From an uncultured Eubacteriales bacterium (GTDB lineage: Bacteria > Bacillota > Clostridia > Oscillospirales > Acutalibacteraceae), in assembly GCA_934444695.1 (NCBI GenBank), contig CAKSDF010000016.1, positions 1 to 22,956 on the forward strand: 22,956 bases of DNA, written 5' to 3'. The notes under the pieces are model-generated. The model was not told where the DNA came from, made no database searches, and saw only the letters and a list, made by a program, of their open reading frames with translations. The position numbers were made by a program, and so were the translations under genes. This document shows, piece after piece, positions 13,528-19,738 of the stretch (positions are counted from its first letter, which is position 1; each line of letters starts with the position of its first letter).

Positions 13528-15750
13528 ATGAAAAGACTTATTGCCGCCCTCTTGTCGCTGCTTTTGGCTTTTTCGATTTTCGGCTCTCTTTCGGGACTGG
13601 CCGACGGAAAAATTTTCGGCGACGTTGACGGAGACAAGGAAATTACCGCAACCGATGCGTTGTATATTCTTCAGTATACCGTCGGAATGAGGCAATTCAC
13701 CGACGAGCAAAAGGACCTTGCCAAGGTAACCACCGAAGACGGCAGCGGAGATGTTGAAGTGTCGGATGCTTTGGCGGTTCTGCAGTTCTCGGTAAAATTG
13801 CGTACGGAATTTGTCCGCAAAGAGGTTTCAAACCACATTGAAATACCCGAGTCCATTGTGGAAAACAACGCTTATGTTAAGGATACTTCGGCCGATACAA
13901 GCTTTATGATCGACGAAACCGGCCTTACTCCCAAAACCATATACGTTATCGGATTCAAGGGAGACGCCCACGAAAACCGCCTTATAGCTTCTTTGCAGGG
14001 ACTTATAAACCGCGCTTTCGGTATGGACGACGATCACACGGTGCTTGTCAATTTCGCTCTGGACGGAAGCGATAACTTCTGGCTGACCGAAATGACCTCA
14101 AAGGGTGTTTTCACACAGCTCAATTCCAAGAAAAAAATTATTTCTTCTATGGATGCGTTCTATGAGACCTTCGCAAATCAGCTTAAATATTGCGGAATGG
14201 TCACATGGGACGGAGGAGTGCCCGCCACATCCAACGTCGCCGCCACAATATGCGGTGTCGACGGATATCTGCCGGTACTCAAGGGCAGCAGCATCGAGAC
14301 AAAGCTTGCCGGAATGGGTGTTGAAGAAAAAATATCCCTTTTCAACAAATTCACCGGCGAGCTTGGTACAAAGATTCCCGACACCGAGCAGGACAGCTCG
14401 GGAAGCGCCAAAAACGACGCATATCGCTGGGCACTTGAAAAGTATATGGACAGATGCTCGGCCTATTATGTAGGATACATCCTCGACGGCGGCGTTACCA
14501 TTCCCGATAACTACTGGTCACAGAGAAACTATGCTCAGTACAATTGCATCGAGAATTTTGACTACCTTATTGCCCGTCAGGCATTCTGCTTTGACCTTAA
14601 TCCCAATCCCAACGACGTGGTCTGCGACGATCCTTCTCAGCCTGCAGGAACCGACCACGACACCTTTATAATGATTCTTCAGAAGAGATATGAGCGTGCA
14701 AAGGGCGCTATGGGACAGATGATGGGCTTCCCGCCCTGGTGGATAAAATACACCGTTGACACTCCCGGTGACACCGGCCACAACGGAAAACTGGGCGGAC
14801 CTCAGCTCGAATGGCTGTTCTGCGAATATATCACCAGCTACAATATGGCTATGGAGGCCGACGCGGCACATCCCTGCTCTATGAGCAACGGCTCCTTTAT
14901 GTACAAATACCGCGTCACCGCCACCGAGTTCAAAAACACCGATACCAAGGAAGAGGATATGCTCACCTTCGATTCAAACAAGCGCTATTTCACAATGTAT
15001 GTAGGCGACTACGATTCCTCGGCATGGATGAAGAACTATCTGGCCAACTTCTGGAAAGATTCGGCAAGAGGAACACTGCCTCTTATGTGGGCCTTCAATC
15101 CTAACCTTTCCAACCGTATTCCGGTCGTTTGGGAATACATTTACGCAACCAAGAGCGACAAGGACTACATTGTTGCCGGCGAAGGCGCAGGATACACAAT
15201 GCCCGGATATTTCATCGAAAACAGAGAAACCGGAGATCTTCGAGAGACAAGCGAAGGCTGGGATGTATGGATAGAATACAGCAAGAAATATTATCAGCTG
15301 TTCGACATCGACATCACAGGATTTATAATCAACTCCCAGAGCGGCTCTCTCGAAGTTAAGGGAATTAATCCCGAGATTATGACCCAGTATAATAAACTTT
15401 CTCCCGTCGGCTCCTTCACAAATGCCAGCAGCAGCCGCAAGCAGGCTCTTGCGTTGCAGGACGGCGTACCTTATGTCTATCTCTACAACGAGATTCCCTT
15501 TAACGCCGATCCTCAGGATACAACTGCATTTGAAGGAATGTATAACTACGACAGAGGCTCTATGGGCGCATATAACTTCTCGGCTTACCGCACGGTGGTT
15601 CAGGCTCCCTCTACCATCAAAGAGGTTGTGGAAGGATATACCTCCTACGCTTCCAACAAGTCCGGAAAAGAGTATGTATATGTCGATCCCTATAACTTCT
15701 TCAGTCTTGTAAGACAGTCGGGACAGGGCTTTGAAGGCGGCGGAAAATAA
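13528..15750 (+). CDS. Secreted GxGYxYP-family protein with N-terminal dockerin
   Basis: 740 residues. Residues 1-25 form a signal peptide (MKRLIAALLSLLLAFSIFGS). Residues 31-91 are a type I dockerin: a calcium loop DVDGDKEITATDAL, then a second repeat with DGSGDVEVSDALAVLQ. From about 125 the protein matches the GxGYxYP family, called putative glycoside hydrolases, with KTIYVIGFKGDAHENRLIASLQGLINR split over the opening strand and helix, and the name motif as GAGYTMP (residues 553-559), with Met for Tyr. AAAGGAGG precedes the ATG. The dockerin should bind a cohesin on a scaffold or cell surface. N-terminal placement is less usual than C-terminal. Catalysis is not established for this family. 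A strong terminator follows at 15898. Confidence 0.88.
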   Translation: MKRLIAALLSLLLAFSIFGSLSGLADGKIFGDVDGDKEITATDALYILQYTVGMRQFTDEQKDLAKVTTEDGSGDVEVSDALAVLQFSVKLRTEFVRKEVSNHIEIPESIVENNAYVKDTSADTSFMIDETGLTPKTIYVIGFKGDAHENRLIASLQGLINRAFGMDDDHTVLVNFALDGSDNFWLTEMTSKGVFTQLNSKKKIISSMDAFYETFANQLKYCGMVTWDGGVPATSNVAATICGVDGYLPVLKGSSIETKLAGMGVEEKISLFNKFTGELGTKIPDTEQDSSGSAKNDAYRWALEKYMDRCSAYYVGYILDGGVTIPDNYWSQRNYAQYNCIENFDYLIARQAFCFDLNPNPNDVVCDDPSQPAGTDHDTFIMILQKRYERAKGAMGQMMGFPPWWIKYTVDTPGDTGHNGKLGGPQLEWLFCEYITSYNMAMEADAAHPCSMSNGSFMYKYRVTATEFKNTDTKEEDMLTFDSNKRYFTMYVGDYDSSAWMKNYLANFWKDSARGTLPLMWAFNPNLSNRIPVVWEYIYATKSDKDYIVAGEGAGYTMPGYFIENRETGDLRETSEGWDVWIEYSKKYYQLFDIDITGFIINSQSGSLEVKGINPEIMTQYNKLSPVGSFTNASSSRKQALALQDGVPYVYLYNEIPFNADPQDTTAFEGMYNYDRGSMGAYNFSAYRTVVQAPSTIKEVVEGYTSYASNKSGKEYVYVDPYNFFSLVRQSGQGFEGGGK

Positions 15751-15774
15751 TTCTTAAAAGTAATTCTTTAAAAG
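15748..15774 (+). repeat. 13/14-bp tandem duplication beginning at the stop codon
   Basis: TAATTCTTAAAAG at 15748-15760 is repeated as TAATTCTTTAAAAG at 15761-15774, one T longer. The first TAA is the stop of the dockerin-protein gene. This parallels the duplication at the apt stop. Confidence 0.8.
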
Positions 15775-15828
15775 AGAAAGAAACTTGAGAAGATAAAAGG
15801 CCTAAAAAGATAAAAACTTAACGGTCTT

Positions 15829-15884
15829 TAAATCCGCACGTGCGCTTAAAATACGCAGGATTTAAGCGCTGCCGAAAAGTCGGC
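15829..15884 (+). repeat. Alternative hairpins in the 3' region of the dockerin-protein transcript
   Basis: GCGCTTAAA at 15842-15850 pairs perfectly with TTTAAGCGC at 15861-15869. TTAAATCC near 15829 can instead pair with GGATTTAA near 15858, which excludes the first pairing. GCCGA/TCGGC at 15871-15884 forms a third small hairpin. All lie just before the terminator. Confidence 0.5.
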
Positions 15885-15897
15885 CAAGATAAAATTC

Positions 15898-15950
15898 ACC
15901 CGGGCCTGAATCGCCGTTTGGCGATTCAGGCCCGGGTTTCCTGTTTTATG
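15898..15950 (+). terminator. Strong intrinsic terminator after the dockerin-protein gene
   Basis: The arm at 15898-15915 and 15920-15937 pair perfectly over 18 bases with a 4-base loop. A moderately T-rich tail follows (TTCCTGTTTT). It is the only strong stop signal between this gene and the convergent spoVAC. Confidence 0.85.
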
Positions 15951-16070
15951 ATTTTTGCAGCCTTTTGTCGTTTAAATTTCAGCGAATCATATGGCTGTAT
16001 CGTGTTTTGCCGGATGGTACATTCCGTTTTGGCTTTTCTGCTGCATTAGTCGTGCATATATTACTATATT

Positions 16071-16150
16071 TAAACGGCTATAACTAAACGGCTATAACGA
16101 TTTAAACAGCTATAGATATAAGGTTATAAAGGCCATAAGAGTCATAAGGT
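16071..16150. repeat. Degenerate short tandem repeats downstream of spoVAC
   Basis: TAAACGGCTATAAC occurs at 16071-16084 and directly again at 16085-16098; TAAACAGCTATAG follows at 16103-16115. The tract then changes to ATAAGG-like words (CATAAGAG, CATAAGG). It runs into the last codons of the minus-strand spoVAC gene. Confidence 0.75.
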
Positions 16151-16582
16151 GAACAGCCAATATATAAATCCGTATATCACTCCGGCAAAGGTACCGAAGG
16201 CGATTACCGGTCCCGCAATGGAAAAAAGCTTTGCGCCGACTCCCGTGACAAATCCCTCGCTTTTAAATTCCATGGCGGGGGAGACCATAGCGTTTGAAAA
16301 TCCCGTTATGGGCACAAGGGTGCCGGCGCCGGCGTGACGCGCTATATCGTCGAAAACGCCGATGGCGGTCAGAAAGGCCGCTAAAAACACAAGGGTAACG
16401 GTTGAGGTGGTTTTGGCCGTTTCAAGGGACAGGCCGATCATCTGATAAAAATCCCCCAAAAACTGACCGAATGTGCATATAATCCCGCCCACCGCAAAGG
16501 CACAAAGACAATCCTTTAAAACATTTGAACCGGTCTCGGTTTTTTTTACATACTTCTGATATTCTTCTTTTGTAATTTTCAA
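16142..16582 (-). CDS. spoVAC: Stage V sporulation protein AC (SpoVAC-like)
   Basis: About 146 residues, close to the usual 150. After a charged N-terminus come four or so hydrophobic helices, with CAFAVGGIICTFGQFL, and AGAGTLVPITGFSNAM followed by EFKSEG and GVGAKLFSIAGPVIAFG, all typical of SpoVAC rather than SpoVAE. SpoVAC is an inner-membrane channel component for dipicolinic acid movement in spores. I choose TTG at 16582 (MKITKEEYQ) after AGGGCGGTGA; a TTG ten codons earlier lacks a site. Its ribosome site lies within a terminator-like hairpin at 16591-16621. spoVAD and spoVAE, usually adjacent, are absent downstream, where a repeat and convergent gene lie. Upstream is the thiamine pyrophosphokinase-like gene. 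Confidence 0.9.
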   Translation of the reverse strand: MKITKEEYQKYVKKTETGSNVLKDCLCAFAVGGIICTFGQFLGDFYQMIGLSLETAKTTSTVTLVFLAAFLTAIGVFDDIARHAGAGTLVPITGFSNAMVSPAMEFKSEGFVTGVGAKLFSIAGPVIAFGTFAGVIYGFIYWLFTL

Positions 16583-16621
16583 AAAAATCACCGCCCTTTT
16601 TGTTTTTCCCAAAAAAGGCGG
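16583..16621 (-). terminator. Terminator-like hairpin containing the spoVAC ribosome binding site
   Basis: On the minus strand CCGCC plus six T (16621-16611) pairs with AAAAAGGGCGG (16601-16591), 11 positions with one G-U, around a 9-base loop. TGA and seven T follow, then the TTG start. It could end the upstream transcript, and it also sequesters the AAGGGCGG ribosome site. Confidence 0.7.
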
Positions 16622-16688
16622 CGGTTATTCCGATTATCGGTAAATCGGATGTTTTGTCAATTGATTTATTTGTTGATATGCCGATCGT

Positions 16689-17336
16689 TTACCGGCCGAG
16701 GGTTTCCTTTCTGAAACCATCGTTGGTGGTAACGAGTATGAGCGTGCCGCTGGTTACCTCGATGGATGCGGGAGTGCCGACAAACTCGTTGCTTACCCCT
16801 CTTGGCATATCGCAGAATATGGTGCCGTTGTCCATGTTGTATTTAAGACCGGAAATGGTAACGCCCTTGGCGTCTCCGCCGTAGGCAAATATCGAGATGA
16901 TGCCTTTTCTGCCCGGGCCTAAGAAGGTGCGTGTGTTGCGTATACCGGTCATAACGCTGTTTTCGCCGAAAACGTATCCGGTGCATCCGTTATTTATAAT
17001 GTAGCACAGTGTTTGCATGGTGGCGATGGACATATCTACCCTTCCGCCCATACATCCGAAAATGCATATGGTTTTAAACCCGTGGGCAATGGCATATTTT
17101 ACGGCCAGCATAAGGTCGGTATCGTCCTTTTCCACAGGGTGTTTAACAATGTTAGGATGATTCGGAGGACTGCCCAGAGAATCGAAATCTCCCATAACAA
17201 TATCGGGAATGATGTGCATTCTCTGAAGGTATCTGTATCCTGCATCGGCGGCTATGATATAATCGATGGGGCGGGGCGCAAAGTTCCTTCCGTCGAAAAT
17301 TCCAGAGCCGACTATATAACAAATTCTGTTTGTCAT
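16689..17336 (-). CDS. thiN: Thiamine pyrophosphokinase-like protein
   Basis: 215 residues, the usual length. The catalytic-domain motifs GDFDSLG (about 53-59), EKDDTDLMLA (about 73-82) and GCMGGRVD are present, followed by the beta-rich thiamine-binding domain (about 130-210). The family transfers pyrophosphate from ATP to thiamine to make the cofactor TPP. In the usual GGRxDH motif with a later Asn, this protein has GGRVDMSIATM, so the His and Asn are replaced by Met and probably Thr. Activity may therefore be altered. I start at MTNRICY, preceded by GGGAGG; the upstream TTG is inside that site. The rpe/rsgA genes often linked to thiN are absent. spoVAC follows after about 106 bases, beyond a hairpin. 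Confidence 0.87.
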   Translation of the reverse strand: MTNRICYIVGSGIFDGRNFAPRPIDYIIAADAGYRYLQRMHIIPDIVMGDFDSLGSPPNHPNIVKHPVEKDDTDLMLAVKYAIAHGFKTICIFGCMGGRVDMSIATMQTLCYIINNGCTGYVFGENSVMTGIRNTRTFLGPGRKGIISIFAYGGDAKGVTISGLKYNMDNGTIFCDMPRGVSNEFVGTPASIEVTSGTLILVTTNDGFRKETLGR

Positions 17337-17595
17337 AATCTCGCCTCCCAAAACAAAATAATGTTAACACATAATTTTTAACAAAAAAAGAACAAAAAAA
17401 CTTTTTTTGAAATTATTTTAAGCATCGGACGGTCGAACACGCCTGAACGGCCTATTAATGGTGCTTTTCGGCTTGTCGTCGCCCATAGGCGTCAATTTCA
17501 AGTGGCGAAACGATAAAAACGGGAAATTTAACATTTTTAAGGCGTTATGGTTAAGCGGTGTGCAGAAAGAAAATGCAAAAAATTATAAAAACCTC
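17337..17595. other. Divergent intergenic region
   Basis: This lies between the thiamine pyrophosphokinase-like gene (minus) and the infC promoter (plus). It is A/T-rich, especially 17360-17420. I see no clear gene; the plus-strand frame across 17458-17736 runs through the infC promoter and leader and is not credible. Confidence 0.5.
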
Positions 17596-17624
17596 TTGAC
17601 AAACGGCCAAAGAGGTAGTATTAT
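17596..17624 (+). promoter_or_regulatory. Promoter of the infC-rpmI-rplT operon
   Basis: A consensus TTGACA at 17596-17601 and TATTAT at 17619-17624 are separated by exactly 17 bases. This is the best sigma-A-type promoter in the window, as expected for a translation operon. The leader is about 160 bases. Confidence 0.9.
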
Positions 17625-17630
17625 TTTTGA

Positions 17631-17778
17631 TACAACAAAGCAGAAGAGCTTTTGCCCGTCTCACCGTTCCGACTTAAACGTGCCGGCCGGTCAATACATT
17701 TGCTTCTCTTATGATAAAGAGGGGCTTTGGTATTGAGGATGGGTTTACCTATCCTTTTTTGTTTGTTAAAAAACTTTT
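17631..17778 (+). ncRNA. infC leader with transcription attenuator (L20 leader-like)
   Basis: The leader has a 9-bp hairpin, GCTTCTCTT (17702-17710) with AAGAGGGGC (17717-17725), and then an intrinsic terminator: AGGATGGG at 17736-17743 pairs with CCTATCCT at 17748-17755, with six T to 17760. It lies before infC. In Bacillus this leader is bound by ribosomal protein L20, which promotes premature termination. Assignment rests on position and the terminator; I did not verify the L20-binding fold. Confidence 0.75.
17736..17760 (+). terminator. Attenuator terminator in the infC leader
   Basis: An 8-bp stem with one G-U pair and a TTTA loop, followed by a T run, 33 bases before the infC start. 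Its use would reduce expression of IF-3, L35 and L20 together. Confidence 0.8.
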
Positions 17779-17792
17779 GGAGGTGCAGTCCT

Positions 17793-18308
17793 ATCAGCAA
17801 GCCCGAGCTTTCCATCAACGAAGAAATCCGTGACCGTGAGGTCCGAGTAATTTCCGGAGAAGGAGAACAGCTTGGCATTATGTCGCCCAAGGAGGCGCTC
17901 AAAATTGCCGAGCAAAGAGATCTTGATCTCGTGAAAATCGCACCCGGTGCAAATCCCCCGGTGTGCAAAATTATGGACTACGGAAAATATCGTTTTGAGC
18001 AGTCGAAACGTGAGAAGGAAGCAAGAAAGAATCAGCACATCGTCGAAACGAAGGAAATACGTCTTTCGCTTAACATCGACACACACGATTTTGAAACCAA
18101 GCTTAACCACGCCAAGAAGTTTATCGCCGGCGGCAATAAGGTCAAGGTTTCCATCCGCTTCCGCGGCCGTGAAATGGGCCATCCCGAAATCGGTCTCGAC
18201 AATATGAAACGCTTTGCCGAGGCAATGGAGGAAACGGCGACGGTCGAAAAACCCGCAAAGATGGAAGGACGCAATATGCTTATGTTCCTTGCACCCAAAA
18301 AAGCTTGA
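17793..18308 (+). CDS. infC: Translation initiation factor IF-3, AUC start
   Basis: 171 residues, normal for the compact Gram-positive IF-3. The N-domain opens SKPELSINEEIRDREVRVI; the linker carries YGKYRFEQSKREKEARKNQ; the C-domain includes KVSIRFRGREMGHPEIG. IF-3 binds the 30S subunit, keeps 50S away and checks the initiator codon and tRNA. No ATG, GTG or TTG is well placed. ATC at 17793 is in frame, nine bases after GGAGG, and directly precedes SKPELSINEE. AUU or AUC starts are a known infC feature that allows IF-3 to repress its own translation. rpmI follows after 22 bases. Confidence 0.95.
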   Translation: MSKPELSINEEIRDREVRVISGEGEQLGIMSPKEALKIAEQRDLDLVKIAPGANPPVCKIMDYGKYRFEQSKREKEARKNQHIVETKEIRLSLNIDTHDFETKLNHAKKFIAGGNKVKVSIRFRGREMGHPEIGLDNMKRFAEAMEETATVEKPAKMEGRNMLMFLAPKKA

Positions 18309-18330
18309 ATTATTAAGGAGGACCTTTGTT

Positions 18331-18528
18331 ATGCCTAAAATCAAAACACATAGCGGAGCCAAAAAACGGTTTAAGCTCTCTAAGAACGGCAAGCCTATGC
18401 GCGGCCATGCCTTCAAATCCCACATCTTAAACAAAAAGAGCACCAAGCGCAAGAGAAATCTTCGCAAGGTTTCGGTTGCGGACAAGACCAACACCGCTCA
18501 GATCAAAAAGCTTGTTCCCTACAAATAA
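18331..18528 (+). CDS. rpmI: 50S ribosomal protein L35
   Basis: 65 residues, the standard L35 length, with the family opening MPKIKTHSGAKKRFK and a very basic sequence (KKSTKRKRNLRK). L35 is a small component of the large ribosomal subunit. AAGGAGG precedes the ATG by about eight bases. It lies between infC and rplT, as in nearly all bacteria. Confidence 0.98.
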   Translation: MPKIKTHSGAKKRFKLSKNGKPMRGHAFKSHILNKKSTKRKRNLRKVSVADKTNTAQIKKLVPYK

Positions 18529-18546
18529 TATCGGAGGTATATATAA

Positions 18547-18900
18547 ATGGCACGAGTAAAAGGCGCACTTATGACGCGCAAAAGAAGAAAGAAAACGTTA
18601 AAGCTTGCTAAGGGCTATTTTGGCTCCAAGCTCAGACTTTTTAAAACTGCCAAACAGGCCGTAATGAAATCCGGCAACTATGCCTATATCGGCCGCAAAC
18701 AGAGAAAGCGCGATTTCCGCCGCCTGTGGATCACCCGTATTTCCGCCGCCACCCGCGCAAACGGAATGAACTATTCCACCTTTATGAACGGCCTTAAAAA
18801 GGCGGGCATCACCCTTAACCGCAAAATGCTCTCCGAGATCGCAATTGCCGATCCCGCAGCCTTCACCGCTCTGACCGAGAAGGCCCGCGCCGCTCTTTAA
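18547..18900 (+). CDS. rplT: 50S ribosomal protein L20
   Basis: 117 residues, the standard length. MARVKGALMTRKRRKKTLKL is the extended basic N-terminal helix, and the globular C-domain contains WITRISAATRANGM and YSTFMNGLKKAGI. L20 binds 23S rRNA early in large-subunit assembly. In Firmicutes it also represses this operon by binding the leader RNA. CGGAGG precedes the ATG. The gene ends the operon; a terminator follows at 18912. Confidence 0.98.
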   Translation: MARVKGALMTRKRRKKTLKLAKGYFGSKLRLFKTAKQAVMKSGNYAYIGRKQRKRDFRRLWITRISAATRANGMNYSTFMNGLKKAGITLNRKMLSEIAIADPAAFTALTEKARAAL

Positions 18901-18911
18901 TCAACAGTTTT

Positions 18912-18950
18912 AACGCCCGACCCATTACGGTTTCGGGCGTTTGCCTTTTA
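18912..18950 (+). terminator. Intrinsic terminator of the infC operon
   Basis: AACGCCCGA at 18912-18920 pairs perfectly with TCGGGCGTT at 18933-18941, followed by a short T-rich tail. It ends only 16 bases before the next start codon, so the methyltransferase gene may depend partly on readthrough. Confidence 0.75.
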
Positions 18951-18956
18951 TAAATT

Positions 18957-19733
18957 ATGATTATTTCATCAAAAGACAATGCAAAAATCAAATACGCAAA
19001 AAAGCTGCTGACATCGGCGTCCTTCCGAAAAAAAGAGGGACTTTTGCTGCTTGAGGGGCAGCGGCTTTGCGAGGATGCGGCCGGAAATTCGGCGGTTATA
19101 AAGACGGTGTTTTTCTCGGCAAAATTTAAGGAAAAATTCCCCGACAGCCTTTTGAAACTGACAAAGGCAGCAGAGGAAAGCTTTGAAGTGACCGAGGACG
19201 TGCTGCTCAAAATTTCCGATACCGAAAGCTGCCAGGGGGTCATATGCATCTGTAAGCGGCCGGAAATTCCCCTTCCGATAAAAAGGGAAGGAAAGTATCT
19301 TGTGCTCGAAAATGTTTCCGATCCGTCCAATGTGGGCGCCGCCGCAAGAACGGCCGAGGCGCTTGGAACCGACGGTATACTTGTCTGCGGAGGCTGCGAT
19401 CCCTTCAGTCCCAAGGTGTTAAGAGCATCTATGGGAGCGCTGATGAGATTCCCGGTGGAGGTTTTTGCCGGCGTTGCGATGGCGGCCGAACGCCTTGAAA
19501 AGGCAGGAGTACCGCTTTATTGCTCGGTGGTGTCAAATCCCGATAAAAACATCGGCGAAATCGATTTTTCGGCGGGCTGCGCCGTCATAATCGGAAACGA
19601 GGCAAACGGCGCGACAGATGCAGCGAGAAGCCTTTCAAAAAGCTGCTTTACCATACCTATGGCGGGCAGAGCGGAATCCTTGAACGCTGCTGCGGCTGCC
19701 GCCATAATAATTTATGAAATGACCAAAGGGTGA
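18957..19733 (+). CDS. SpoU/TrmH-family RNA 2'-O-methyltransferase
   Basis: 258 residues. An N-terminal substrate-binding domain (MIISSKDNAKIKYAKKL opening, typical of rRNA-type SpoU enzymes) is followed by the knotted SPOUT domain with its three motifs: NVSDPSNVGAAARTAEALG (about 120-138), VIIGNEANG (about 210-218) and IPMAGRAESLNAAAAAAI (about 231-248). It should methylate a ribose 2'-OH in rRNA or tRNA using S-adenosylmethionine; the target base cannot be told. The ATG has no visible Shine-Dalgarno sequence and lies right after the rplT terminator, which suggests low or readthrough-dependent expression. The following dprA gene starts five bases after its stop. Confidence 0.93.
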   Translation: MIISSKDNAKIKYAKKLLTSASFRKKEGLLLLEGQRLCEDAAGNSAVIKTVFFSAKFKEKFPDSLLKLTKAAEESFEVTEDVLLKISDTESCQGVICICKRPEIPLPIKREGKYLVLENVSDPSNVGAAARTAEALGTDGILVCGGCDPFSPKVLRASMGALMRFPVEVFAGVAMAAERLEKAGVPLYCSVVSNPDKNIGEIDFSAGCAVIIGNEANGATDAARSLSKSCFTIPMAGRAESLNAAAAAAIIIYEMTKG

Positions 19734-19738
19734 ATAAA

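Noticed and set aside
17458..17736. 92-codon plus-strand frame upstream of infC
   Set aside because: It overlaps the consensus promoter and leader, has no clear ribosome site and no recognisable domain.
18957..18959. Leaderless transcription of the methyltransferase gene from TATAAA at 18950
   Set aside because: A -10 box that close would place the transcription start inside the coding region, after the ATG.
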